Positions 43,484 to 51,709 of a stretch of DNA of 51,709 nucleotides are shown piece by piece. Source of the DNA: Ascidiaceihabitans sp047624005. Its GTDB lineage: Bacteria; Pseudomonadota; Alphaproteobacteria; Rhodobacterales; Rhodobacteraceae. Position 1 is the first letter of the stretch. Every line of letters begins with the position of its first letter. The position numbers and the translations under genes are program-made. The stretch is taken from contig JBLHPE010000011.1 of the NCBI GenBank assembly GCA_047624005.1, forward strand, positions 1 through 51,709, written 5' to 3'. The notes under the pieces were generated by a model that had not been told where the DNA came from, ran no database searches, and worked only from the letters and a program-made list of their open reading frames with translations.

Positions 43484-45964
43484 ATGAGCGATACAGACGG
43501 TAAGAAGACATTGGGTCTAAGCAGCGGCGCACGGCCTGGGAATGTGAAACAAAGTTTCAGCCACGGGCGGACTAAGAACGTCGTCGTGGAAACCAAGCGA
43601 AAGCGTGTTGTGGTGCCCAAGCCGGGTGCTGCAAACAAAGCGAATGCAGCTGCACCATTGGGTGTTGGCTCTCCTTCAAAGCGCCCTGCTGGTATTTCAG
43701 ATGCTCAGATGGAGCGTCGCCTAAAGGCTGTTCAAGCCGCCAAGGCACGCGAAGCTGAAGATCAAGCGGCACGCGAAGCAGATGAAAAGGCTCGCGCAGA
43801 AGATCGTGAGCGCCGTCGCGCCGAAATTGATGCCAAAGAAGCTGAAGAAAAAGCCCGTCTTGAAAGCCTGAAAGCGAAAGCTGAAGAAGAGGCTCTTAAA
43901 GCAAAAGAAGCTGCGGCTGCGGCCCAAGCTGCTGCGGCACCTGCGACGACTGCGGCACCTGCTGCGGCCCGCGCGGCACCAAACCGCAATGCACCTTTAC
44001 CACCAGCAACACCGCGCAAAAATGAGCGTGATGCACAAGCACGCCCTAAAACAGCGAATGATGGTCGTCGTGGTGGCAAGCTAACAGTGAACCAAGCGTT
44101 GACTGGCGGCGCAGGTCGTCATCGTTCAATGGCGTCCATGAAGCGTAAACAAGAACGCGCACGTCAAAAAGCGATGGGCGGCACGGTTGAGCGCGAAAAG
44201 GTATTGCGGACAGTGAACCTGCCTGAAGCCATTGTGGTTTCTGAGTTGGCAGCACGTATGACTGAACGCGTTGGTGATGTTGTTAAATCCCTCATGACTA
44301 TGGGCATGATGGTAACGCAAAACGAAACGATTGATGCGGATACAGCCGAGCTGATCATTCAAGAATTTGGCCACACCGTGAACCGCGTTTCTGATGCGGA
44401 CGTTGAAGACGTGATTAACGTTGTTGAAGAAAAAGACGAAGATCTGAAACCACGCGCACCGGTCATCACGATCATGGGTCACGTGGACCACGGTAAGACA
44501 TCCTTGTTGGATGCCCTTCGTGGTGCAAAAGTTGTTTCTGGCGAAGCCGGCGGCATTACGCAACACATTGGTGCCTATCAGGTCAACACTGACAACGGTA
44601 CGCTTTTGACGTTCCTTGATACTCCAGGCCACGCGGCGTTTACGTCGATGCGTTCTCGTGGTGCACAGGTAACGGATATTGTTGTTCTGGTTGTTGCGGC
44701 AGATGATGCTGTAATGCCACAAACGGTTGAGGCGATTGCCCACGCTAAAGCGGCCAACGTGCCGATGATTGTGGCGATCAACAAGATCGACAAGCACGAA
44801 GCGAACCCACAAAAAGTGCGTACAGATTTGCTGCAACACGAAGTTGTTGTTGAAGCGATGTCTGGTGATGTTCAAGACGTCGAAGTGTCTGCCCAAACGG
44901 GCCAGGGCCTTGATAAGCTGCTTGAAGCCATCGCACTACAGTCCGAAATTTTGGAACTGAAAGCCAACCCAGATCGCGCCGCCCAAGGTGCCGTGATCGA
45001 AGCGAAGCTTGATGTTGGTCGCGGTCCTGTTGCTACGGTTCTGATCCAAGCGGGTACATTGCGTCTAGGTGATATTTTTGTTGTGGGTGAGAAGTACGGT
45101 AAGGTTCGTGCGCTGATCAACGACAAAGGCGAACGTATCAAAGAAGCTGGCCCATCGCAGCCTGTTGAGGTCCTTGGCCTGAACGGAACGCCTGCAGCGG
45201 GTGACGTTTTGAACGTGACCGAAACAGATGCGCAAGCACGTGAGATTGCTGAATACCGCGAGAAAGCGGCCAAAGACAAACGTGCAACAGCTGGTGCAGC
45301 AACGACGCTGGAACAGTTGATGGCGAATGCTAAAACAGACCAGAACGTCAGCGAATTGCCAATCGTGGTAAAAGCGGATGTTCAAGGTTCTGCCGAAGCG
45401 ATCCTTCAAGCGATGGAAAAAATCGGCAACGACGAAGTCCGCGTTCGTGTTCTACACTCAGGTGTTGGTGCGATCACAGAAACAGACGTTGGTTTGGCGG
45501 AAGCTTCTGGCGCACCGGTTATCGGCTTTAACGTGCGTGCAAACGCATCGGCCCGTAACACGGCGCACCAAAAGGGCGTTGAGATCCGGTATTACTCGGT
45601 CATTTATGACCTTGTGGACGATATCAAAGCTGCGGCTTCTGGCCTGCTAAGCGCCGAAATCAGAGAGAACTTTATTGGTTACGCAACCATTAAAGAGGTC
45701 TTTAAGGTTACTGGTGTCGGCAAAGTTGCTGGTTGTATGGTTACCGAAGGCGTTGCACGTCGCTCCGCTGGTGTTCGCCTGCTGCGTGACAACGTGGTTA
45801 TCCACGAAGGCACGCTTAAGACGCTCAAACGCTTCAAAGACGAAGTTGCTGACGTTAAATCTGGTTACGAGTGTGGCATGGCGTTTGAACGTTACGAGGA
45901 TATTCGTGCAGACGATGTGATCGAAATCTTTGAACGTGAAGAAATTGTTCGCACGCTCGACTAA
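43484..45964 (+). CDS. infB: Translation initiation factor IF-2
   Basis: IF-2 is the GTPase placing initiator tRNA on the ribosome. The 826-residue protein has a long charged Ala/Lys/Glu-rich N-terminal region (about residues 60-200), an IF2 N-terminal core around 240-320, and the G domain with GHVDHGKTS, DTPGHAAF and NKIDK, then domains II-IV. Internal ATG starts could give shorter isoforms as in E. coli, but this is not shown by sequence. A strong terminator follows. Confidence 0.97.
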   Translation: MSDTDGKKTLGLSSGARPGNVKQSFSHGRTKNVVVETKRKRVVVPKPGAANKANAAAPLGVGSPSKRPAGISDAQMERRLKAVQAAKAREAEDQAAREADEKARAEDRERRRAEIDAKEAEEKARLESLKAKAEEEALKAKEAAAAAQAAAAPATTAAPAAARAAPNRNAPLPPATPRKNERDAQARPKTANDGRRGGKLTVNQALTGGAGRHRSMASMKRKQERARQKAMGGTVEREKVLRTVNLPEAIVVSELAARMTERVGDVVKSLMTMGMMVTQNETIDADTAELIIQEFGHTVNRVSDADVEDVINVVEEKDEDLKPRAPVITIMGHVDHGKTSLLDALRGAKVVSGEAGGITQHIGAYQVNTDNGTLLTFLDTPGHAAFTSMRSRGAQVTDIVVLVVAADDAVMPQTVEAIAHAKAANVPMIVAINKIDKHEANPQKVRTDLLQHEVVVEAMSGDVQDVEVSAQTGQGLDKLLEAIALQSEILELKANPDRAAQGAVIEAKLDVGRGPVATVLIQAGTLRLGDIFVVGEKYGKVRALINDKGERIKEAGPSQPVEVLGLNGTPAAGDVLNVTETDAQAREIAEYREKAAKDKRATAGAATTLEQLMANAKTDQNVSELPIVVKADVQGSAEAILQAMEKIGNDEVRVRVLHSGVGAITETDVGLAEASGAPVIGFNVRANASARNTAHQKGVEIRYYSVIYDLVDDIKAAASGLLSAEIRENFIGYATIKEVFKVTGVGKVAGCMVTEGVARRSAGVRLLRDNVVIHEGTLKTLKRFKDEVADVKSGYECGMAFERYEDIRADDVIEIFEREEIVRTLD

Positions 45965-45985
45965 GATTTCTAAGCAACAAAATAG

Positions 45986-46016
45986 AAAAGGGGAAGGCGA
46001 TTGCCTTCCCCTTTTT
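45986..46016 (+). terminator. Intrinsic terminator after infB
   Basis: AAAAGGGGAAGGC and GCCTTCCCCTTTT form a perfect 13-bp stem with GATT loop, followed by further T. The flanking A-run suggests it can also act for mutT on the other strand. Confidence 0.93.
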
Positions 46017-46039
46017 CGTTCAGCTATTGGATGGATTGT

Positions 46040-46438
46040 TTAAAGCCAGTCCCGTAAAATCGAGATCAGTGGAATATCTGCCGCAGGCATTGGATAATTC
46101 CGCAGATCATTGGGCCGGACCCATTTCAATGCTTGGTTTTCTCGCGACATTGGCGTCCCCTCCCATTTTCGACAAGCAAACAGCGGCATCAGCAAATGAA
46201 AATCATCGTAGCTGTGGCTGGCGAAAGTCAGTGGGGCTAGGCAGCTTTCCCACGTGTTGATTCCCAGCTCTTCTTCAAGTTCACGGATCAACGCGATTTC
46301 GGGGGTTTCACCAACTTCGACCTTGCCGCCGGGAAATTCCCAAAGGCCTGCCATGGATTTCCCCACTGGCCGCTGTCCCAACAATACACGCCCATCAACG
46401 TCGATCAACGCTACGGCAGAAACCAGTACTGTTTTCAT
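46040..46438 (-). CDS. mutT: 8-oxo-dGTP diphosphatase MutT-type Nudix hydrolase
   Basis: MutT removes oxidised dGTP from the nucleotide pool. The Nudix box is GGKVEVGETPEIALIRELEE followed by ELGI; MAGLWEFPGGK immediately before it is typical of MutT. Length is 132 residues, the usual size. Its ATG overlaps the argJ stop (ATGA), so it is last in the parvulin-argJ-mutT run. This pairing of argJ and mutT is common in alphaproteobacteria. Confidence 0.93.
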   Translation of the reverse strand: MKTVLVSAVALIDVDGRVLLGQRPVGKSMAGLWEFPGGKVEVGETPEIALIRELEEELGINTWESCLAPLTFASHSYDDFHLLMPLFACRKWEGTPMSRENQALKWVRPNDLRNYPMPAADIPLISILRDWL

Positions 46439-47661
46439 GACCGATAGTCCGCGTTAATTTCGATATAACCATGGGTCAAATCGCAGGTCCAAACGGTTGC
46501 CGTCCCTGTTCCCATTCCCAAATCAACGGTAATGTCGATTTCCTGTTTCTTCATTAAAACTGCTGCTTCGGCCTCTACGTAATTTGGGTTTACCCAGCCT
46601 TTTGTAGCAACATTTACATCACCAAATGAGATTGAAATCAGATCACGGTCCGCAGGTGCGCCAGATTTTCCGATTGCCATAACGATCCGCCCCCAATTGG
46701 GGTCTTCCCCAGCAATAGCAGTTTTAACTAAGGGGGAATTGGCGATTGCTAGTGCGTGTGTCCGCGCAACTTTATCGTCGACCGCGCCGCCTACGCATAT
46801 CTCAACAAATTTGGTAGCGCCTTCACCGTCGCGTACCACTTGCTGTGCTAGATCCAGCATCAAAGTGTGCAACGCAGCCGCAAAATCGCTACTCCCAGCC
46901 GCGTTGATACCAGATGCGCCAGTAGCGGCCATCAGTACTGTATCGGATGTGGACGTATCGCTATCCACGGTGATGCAATTAAATGTGCGATCTGAGGTTT
47001 CCGATACAAGTGCTTGAAGTGATGTCTGTTCAAACACAGCGTCGGTAAAGATATAAACCAGCATTGTGGCCATATCAGGTGCAATCATCCCGGAGCCCTT
47101 GGCGATTCCGACGATTTGTACACTTCTCCCGTCGATTTGTACTGTTTGGTGAGAACCCTTAGCATACGTATCGGTGGTCATGATTGCTGCTGCTGCGGCC
47201 CCGACCGCGCCGGCGTTTTGACCAGCATCAAGGGCGATGAGGCTTTGAATGATCCGGTCATGCGCAAGTGGTTCGCCGATCACGCCCGTCGATGAGGTGA
47301 AGACGCGGTTTACTGGAACGCCGCAGGTATCGGAAACAGCCTCACAAATTGCATTGACTGAAGCCTGCCCATTTTTGCCCGTAAACGCGTTAGCATTTCC
47401 TGAATTCACAATGATTGCAGCAGCTGCAGACGCGTCCCCACCCAGCTTGGTCTGACAATCCAGCACTGACGCCGCACGAGTGGTCGACTTAGTGAACACC
47501 CCTGCAATGGTTGTACCAGCCGCCAACTTGGCCAGCATCACATCGGTACGATCCGCATAGCGCACCCCCGCTGCAATCGTAGCAAAAGTGACACCATCAA
47601 CTGCAGGCAAGTCTGGAAACCGATCAGGGGCAAGCGGGGATTTGGTTTGTGCAGCAGCCAT
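46435..47661 (-). CDS. argJ: Bifunctional glutamate N-acetyltransferase/amino-acid acetyltransferase ArgJ
   Basis: ArgJ transfers acetyl from N-acetylornithine to glutamate in arginine synthesis, recycling acetyl. The autoproteolysis site is in SSTGVIGEPL, where Thr becomes the nucleophile of the beta subunit; NSGNANAFTGKNG is the alpha-subunit signature. The 408-residue size fits. It starts 6 bp after the parvulin stop and overlaps mutT by 4 bp. Confidence 0.95.
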   Translation of the reverse strand: MAAAQTKSPLAPDRFPDLPAVDGVTFATIAAGVRYADRTDVMLAKLAAGTTIAGVFTKSTTRAASVLDCQTKLGGDASAAAAIIVNSGNANAFTGKNGQASVNAICEAVSDTCGVPVNRVFTSSTGVIGEPLAHDRIIQSLIALDAGQNAGAVGAAAAAIMTTDTYAKGSHQTVQIDGRSVQIVGIAKGSGMIAPDMATMLVYIFTDAVFEQTSLQALVSETSDRTFNCITVDSDTSTSDTVLMAATGASGINAAGSSDFAAALHTLMLDLAQQVVRDGEGATKFVEICVGGAVDDKVARTHALAIANSPLVKTAIAGEDPNWGRIVMAIGKSGAPADRDLISISFGDVNVATKGWVNPNYVEAEAAVLMKKQEIDITVDLGMGTGTATVWTCDLTHGYIEINADYRS

Positions 47662-47667
47662 TTCTAT

Positions 47668-48507
47668 TTACTCGACAACGCTGAGGTCTGACAGGATTGA
47701 CGGGTCGATCCCCTCCGCACCTGTTTGATCAATGTCGGCCTTTTCGGTCAATGCGTCGATCACTGCGGCCATTGCAGCTTGACGAATCTCGTTTTCAAGT
47801 TCTGGGCGAACTTTGTCCAAGGTTGGGGCGCTTCCATTGCGTGTCTCATTCAGAATGATGAGGTGCCAACCAAAATTAGTTTGCACTGGTGCAGATACCG
47901 CGCCAACGTCCAATCCAACGACCGCTGCTTCAAAGCTGGGAACCATAGCGCCCTGACCAAACCAGCCGAGTGAACCCCCATTTGGACCAGATGGCCCCGT
48001 TGATTTTTCCTTTGCGGTGGTCGCGAAATCAGCGCCACCGTCTAAGTCAGTTTTGATTGCTAACGCTTCTTCTTCGGTCTCAACAAGAATATGGGCAGCG
48101 TTGTATTCTTGGGCAGGTATGGCATCTGCGAACCTAGCGTTATACGCTGCTTGAAGGGCTTCCTCGGTTAGGGCTTTTGACAAAAGGGCTTCGACTCGTT
48201 CACCAGCGATCAACGACCGTTCTTCATTTTCCAACGAAAGCGCGATCCGTTTTGGCAGGTCACCCGAAAAATCACCAGCCAAAAGGGTTTGCTCGACCAA
48301 CTGTTTCAAAATTCCTTCAAACAAAACATCGTCCGGTAGTTGTTGATATTGTTCTGGTAGGGTCGCACGGGCCAAGATCATGTGACCGACTGTAATGTCC
48401 TTACCATTTACCGTAGCGACAACAGTATTGGCGTCTTGGGCCTGCGCAGGCATAGCTAAAGTTACAGCAAGGCCCAAAGCGGCGATAAAGTTGAGACGTT
48501 TTTGCAT
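47668..48507 (-). CDS. Exported parvulin-type peptidyl-prolyl cis-trans isomerase
   Basis: The signal peptide (MQKRLNFIAALGLAVTLAMP, cleavage after AQA near 23) sends a 255-residue mature protein to the periplasm. The parvulin domain is seen in AAHILVETEEEA, GGSLGWFGQGAMVPSFEAA and NFGWHLIILNETR. An N-terminal SurA-like helical segment precedes it. It likely helps outer-membrane or secreted protein folding, consistent with divergent secA next door, although that adjacency alone proves nothing. Confidence 0.9.
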   Translation of the reverse strand: MQKRLNFIAALGLAVTLAMPAQAQDANTVVATVNGKDITVGHMILARATLPEQYQQLPDDVLFEGILKQLVEQTLLAGDFSGDLPKRIALSLENEERSLIAGERVEALLSKALTEEALQAAYNARFADAIPAQEYNAAHILVETEEEALAIKTDLDGGADFATTAKEKSTGPSGPNGGSLGWFGQGAMVPSFEAAVVGLDVGAVSAPVQTNFGWHLIILNETRNGSAPTLDKVRPELENEIRQAAMAAVIDALTEKADIDQTGAEGIDPSILSDLSVVE

Positions 48508-48547
48508 TGATTAGTCCTATGGGTATGGGTCACGACAGGGCGCAACA

Positions 48548-48576
48548 TTGACACGGTATGATGTGGCCCTTACATC
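48548..48576 (+). promoter_or_regulatory. secA: Possible secA promoter -35 element
   Basis: A perfect TTGACA (48548-48553) lies 133 bp upstream of secA; the -10 region 17 bp on reads TACATC, a weak match (48571-48576). It is the only consensus -35 in this divergent gap of 178 bp. Confidence 0.3.
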
Positions 48577-48685
48577 CGCTATGGGCATGGTTCGGGTCTA
48601 ATCCTTACCCTGTATCTATGGACTGAACGCGGGTCGGGCAAGCGCTGGCTGCGAAACACAACTAACCATCGGCTTGGAGCACTTA

Positions 48686-51382
48686 ATGCTAGGTTTCGGA
48701 ACAATCACGAAAAAGATCTTTGGCTCGGCTAATGATCGTAAAGTAAAAGCAATCCGTCCCTTGGTTGAAAAGATCAATGCACTTGAGCCCGAGTTCGAGG
48801 TACTGTCTGACGAAGAATTGATCGGCAAGACTCGTGAATTTGCCGAACGCGCCAACAATGGCGAAAGTTTGGATGATTTGCTGCCCGAAGCCTTCGCCAA
48901 TTGCCGCGAAGCCGCCAGACGCGCATTGGGCCTTCGTGCCTTTGACGTGCAATTGATGGGCGGAATTTTCCTGCATCAGGGTAATATATCTGAAATGAAA
49001 ACAGGCGAGGGTAAAACCCTTGTCGCTACGTTCCCAGCCTACTTGAACGGTTTGACGGGTAAGGGCGTTCATATTGTTACTGTGAACGAATATTTGGCAC
49101 AACGTGACGCTGAATGGATGAGCAAAGTGTTTTCTGCTCTTGGCCTTACAACGGGTGTCGCGGTTGGCGACGCACCTGGTGAAGAAAAGCAAGCGGCGTA
49201 TAATTCCGATATTACTTACGCGACGAACAATGAGCTTGGCTTTGATTATCTGCGCGACAATATGAAGTCCGAGTTGAACCAGATTTTCCAAAAAGAGCAT
49301 AACTTTGCCATCGTGGATGAAGTTGACAGCATCTTGATCGACGAAGCCCGCACGCCGCTCATTATTTCTGGCCCTGCAGATGACCGTTCGGAAATGTATA
49401 TTACCATCGACGGTGTTATTCCGTCTTTGACCGAAGAACATTTCGATCTTGATGAAAAAACTCGTAACGTGACCTTTACCGATGAAGGAAACGAGTTCTT
49501 GGAAAACCAGTTGCGCGTTCGTGGCTTGTTGGACCAAGAGGCATCGCTGTACGATCCGGAAAGCACAAGCCTTGTGCACCACATCAACCAAGGCCTTCGC
49601 GCCCACAAATTGTTCCAACGCGATAAAGATTATATCGTGCGTGATGACGAGATTGTTCTGATTGATGAATTTACGGGTCGCATGATGTCTGGTCGTCGTT
49701 TGTCTGACGGTCTGCACCAAGCGATTGAAGCCAAGGAAAACTGCGACATCAAGCCAGAGAACGTAACGCTGGCATCCGTCACTTTCCAGAACTACTTCCG
49801 TCTTTACGACAAGCTGTCCGGGATGACCGGCACGGCCACAACCGAAGCAGACGAATTCAGAGAAATCTACGGCTTGGGTGTGATCGAAGTTCCAACAAAT
49901 CGTGATATCGCCCGCGTTGATGAAGATGACCGCGTCTACCGTACGCAGCGCGAAAAATATGAAGCGATGATTATTGAAATCAAAGAAGCCAATGCCAAAC
50001 AGCAGCCAGTTTTGGTTGGCACTACATCGATCGATAAGTCAGAGATGTTCAGCCAAGCGCTGACAGCCGAAGGCATCACGCACAATGTTTTGAATGCGCG
50101 TTTGCACGAGCAAGAAGCCCAGATTATCGCAGACGCTGGTAAGTTGGGTGCGGTGACAATCGCAACCAACATGGCTGGCCGTGGTACTGACATTCAGCTT
50201 GGCGGCAACGTTGAGATGATTGTTCTTCAGGCGATTACTGCCGACCCAGAAGCAGATCCTGAAGCGATCCGTACAAAAATCCAAACCGAACACGAAGATG
50301 AGAAAAAGCAGGTGATCGCTGCTGGTGGCTTGTTCGTTATGGCATCCGAACGTCACGAAAGTCGCCGGATCGACAACCAGTTGCGCGGTCGTTCCGGCCG
50401 TCAAGGTGATCCGGGCCGGACATCTTTCTATCTAAGTCTCGAAGATGACTTGATGCGTATCTTTGGATCAGATCGTTTGGAAAAAGTTTTGACCACTTTA
50501 GGACTTGAAGAAGGCGAAGCCATCATTCACCCGTGGGTCAACAAATCCTTGGAACGTGCGCAGGCCAAGGTTGAGGGCCGCAACTTTGATATGCGTAAGC
50601 AGTTGCTGAAGTTTGATGATGTGATGAACGATCAGCGCAAGGTGGTCTTTGGTCAACGTCGTGAAATCATGGAATCTGCGGATTTGTCCGAGATTACGTT
50701 AGATATGCGTACTGAAGTGATTGAAGATTTAATCTTTGAATTCATGCCACCAAATTCTTATGCGGACCAGTGGAATGCCGAAGGCCTTTATGCGGCTGTG
50801 ATTGAACGCCTTGGTGTCGATGTGCCTGTCATGGAATGGTGCGTTGAAGAAGGTGTTGATGACGAACAAATCAGCGAACGCCTACTGGCGGCCACAGATG
50901 CACAGGTTGCTGAAAAGACCGAAACCTTTGGTGCAGACAATATGCGTATGATTGAAAAGCAACTTTTGTTGCAGTCAATTGATGGCAAATGGCGCGAGCA
51001 CTTGTTGACGCTTGAACACCTGCGTTCCGTTGTTGGATTTCGTGGGTATGCCCAGCGTGATCCTTTGAACGAGTATAAAAACGAAGCGTTCCAATTGTTT
51101 GAAAGCATGCTTGATAGCCTACGCGAAGACGTAACTCAAAAGCTGTCTCAAATTCGCCCTATCACCGATGAAGAGCAACGCGAGATGGCTGAGCAGATGG
51201 CAGTTCAACAAGCTGCGGCTGAAGTCGCGTCTGGGCCTGTTTTGCCGGAACCTACCGCTGAAGCTGTCGCTGCTGGATTTGTCACAGACGATCCGACCAC
51301 TTGGGGCAATCCAGGCCGCAATGGTACGTGTCCATGTGGGTCTGGTGAGAAGTTTAAACATTGCCATGGGCGTGTGGCTTAA
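48686..51382 (+). CDS. secA: Preprotein translocase ATPase SecA
   Basis: SecA drives proteins through SecYEG. The 898-residue protein starts MLGFGTITKKIFG; Walker A is MKTGEGKTL, the DEAD-like motif VDEVDSILIDEARTPL, and helicase motifs follow (MAGRGTDIQLGGN, QLRGRSGRQGDPG). The C-terminal SecB-binding zinc motif is CPCGSGEKFKHCHG. ATG 48686 is chosen over TTG 48674 because GGAG lies 8 bp upstream. It is a single-gene unit divergent from the parvulin gene. Confidence 0.97.
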   Translation: MLGFGTITKKIFGSANDRKVKAIRPLVEKINALEPEFEVLSDEELIGKTREFAERANNGESLDDLLPEAFANCREAARRALGLRAFDVQLMGGIFLHQGNISEMKTGEGKTLVATFPAYLNGLTGKGVHIVTVNEYLAQRDAEWMSKVFSALGLTTGVAVGDAPGEEKQAAYNSDITYATNNELGFDYLRDNMKSELNQIFQKEHNFAIVDEVDSILIDEARTPLIISGPADDRSEMYITIDGVIPSLTEEHFDLDEKTRNVTFTDEGNEFLENQLRVRGLLDQEASLYDPESTSLVHHINQGLRAHKLFQRDKDYIVRDDEIVLIDEFTGRMMSGRRLSDGLHQAIEAKENCDIKPENVTLASVTFQNYFRLYDKLSGMTGTATTEADEFREIYGLGVIEVPTNRDIARVDEDDRVYRTQREKYEAMIIEIKEANAKQQPVLVGTTSIDKSEMFSQALTAEGITHNVLNARLHEQEAQIIADAGKLGAVTIATNMAGRGTDIQLGGNVEMIVLQAITADPEADPEAIRTKIQTEHEDEKKQVIAAGGLFVMASERHESRRIDNQLRGRSGRQGDPGRTSFYLSLEDDLMRIFGSDRLEKVLTTLGLEEGEAIIHPWVNKSLERAQAKVEGRNFDMRKQLLKFDDVMNDQRKVVFGQRREIMESADLSEITLDMRTEVIEDLIFEFMPPNSYADQWNAEGLYAAVIERLGVDVPVMEWCVEEGVDDEQISERLLAATDAQVAEKTETFGADNMRMIEKQLLLQSIDGKWREHLLTLEHLRSVVGFRGYAQRDPLNEYKNEAFQLFESMLDSLREDVTQKLSQIRPITDEEQREMAEQMAVQQAAAEVASGPVLPEPTAEAVAAGFVTDDPTTWGNPGRNGTCPCGSGEKFKHCHGRVA

Positions 51383-51500
51383 CAGCCACCGCCACTTTCT
51401 TGCCCCAATGAATCCCTGAACTGGCCACATGCTTGGCCCGCCTTGGCCGCTATTCCAACCTATTGAGATCCCGACCCAATCCGCCAGAAGGGACAGGACA

Positions 51501-51617
51501 ATGGTACAGACCAGAGAAATAGCGACTGCCGTTGGTACACTTGCGTGTGCTGTAGGTATCGGTTTCATTATGCAAACCGGTGATAGGCGTCATCGCATGT
51601 GTGGATGCTTCCGTTAA
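51501..51617 (+). CDS. Short ORF after secA with a membrane-like segment, possibly a gene remnant
   Basis: A 38-codon ORF with GGACAGGA-type SD upstream (51491-51497). It encodes MVQTREIATAVGTLACAVGI followed by GFIMQTGD, a plausible N-terminal anchor, then RRHRMCGCFR and a stop. The start looks real, but the tail is short and Cys/Arg rich, as after a frameshift. It may be the 5' end of a longer membrane protein broken here, or a genuine small protein. The rest of 51383-51709 holds no other supported gene. Confidence 0.35.
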   Translation: MVQTREIATAVGTLACAVGIGFIMQTGDRRHRMCGCFR

Positions 51618-51628
51618 TGCAAGTTGCT

Positions 51629-51656
51629 TTTTTGACATTTTTGACATTTTTGAACA
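51629..51656. repeat. Short tandem repeat (TTTTTGACA x3)
   Basis: Two exact copies of the 9-mer TTTTTGACA (51629-51637 and 51638-51646) and a diverged third (TTTTTGAACA, 51647-51656) lie in non-coding DNA near the right edge. Two include TTGACA hexamers, but no -10 is spaced properly. Confidence 0.75.
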
Positions 51657-51709
51657 TGTGATCGGGTGCGGTCATGTGTCAGGCCTCAAATGTGCGACGT
51701 TTTTGGAAG

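Noticed and set aside
44126..44896. Minus-strand 256-codon ORF inside infB
   Set aside because: It is antisense to the conserved IF-2 G domain and has an improbable amino-acid composition.
51119..51568. Minus-strand 149-codon ORF over the end of secA with a hydrophobic N-terminus
   Set aside because: Most of it is antisense to the SecA C-terminus, and its sequence loses any protein-like pattern after about 45 residues.
1..51709. Mobile elements, CRISPR arrays, defence or secondary-metabolite clusters
   Set aside because: I found no transposase, integrase, repeat-spacer array, toxin-antitoxin pair or biosynthetic cluster; nearly all genes are conserved housekeeping families.

Overview
The window looks like a chromosomal housekeeping segment from a marine Rhodobacteraceae (Roseobacter-group) alphaproteobacterium of moderate GC. 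The basis is gene order and protein style: rho-mnmE-mnmG-rsmG-parA-parB, rph/rdgB/hemW divergent from hrcA-grpE, a YlxR-L7Ae fusion between nusA and infB, and a malic enzyme fused to a phosphotransacetylase-like domain. No name below the family level can be supported. About 95 percent of the bases are coding. I see no tRNA or rRNA gene, insertion sequence, prophage or CRISPR array.

Layout. 1-6.7 kb: a probably origin-proximal block with rho (5' end cut by the window edge), the tRNA-modification pair mnmE/mnmG, rsmG and parAB. Two perfect 16-bp parS palindromes lie inside mnmG and rsmG. 6.7-13.6 kb: hemW-rdgB-rph (minus), hrcA-grpE (plus) and mutS (minus). 13.7-26 kb: central metabolism and stress genes (maeB, a PfkB kinase, msrA, a sulfotransferase-like protein, argG, ilvA), a signalling pair (Hpt protein and receiver/PP2C phosphatase), two Nudix hydrolases, hslO and a CCA-type nucleotidyltransferase. 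26-31 kb: a possible 10-codon leader ORF, two tandem ABC half-exporters and an iron-sulfur RNA methyltransferase. 31-34.7 kb: an envelope cluster with an L,D-transpeptidase lipoprotein, a CAP-domain lipoprotein, a second L,D-transpeptidase and a 60-residue secreted protein with its own terminator, followed by hemH. 34.7-40.5 kb: an assembly-factor-like methyltransferase, comF, grxC, a nitrilase-family amidase, a MarR regulator, ubiG, a proline iminopeptidase and a half-length solute-binding protein. 40.5-46 kb: rimP-nusA-ylxR-infB, preceded by an intrinsic terminator that may act as an attenuator. 46-51.7 kb: mutT-argJ-parvulin (minus), secA (plus), then a 327-bp tail with one short ORF and a small tandem repeat.

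How the parts fit. Several overlapping gene sets look translationally coupled (mnmG/rsmG/parA, rph/rdgB/hemW, hslO/Nudix/cca, the ABC pair, rimP/nusA). Six of ten convergent gene pairs have stop codons that overlap or lie within 2 bp, leaving no space for an intergenic hairpin; elsewhere clear hairpin terminators exist. Nothing here is an obvious new defence or mobile system. The best leads are regulatory or small: the parS sites placed in coding sequence, the candidate rimP-nusA attenuator, the 10-codon leader upstream of the ABC pair, the 60-residue secreted protein, and the half-length solute-binding protein with no transporter.
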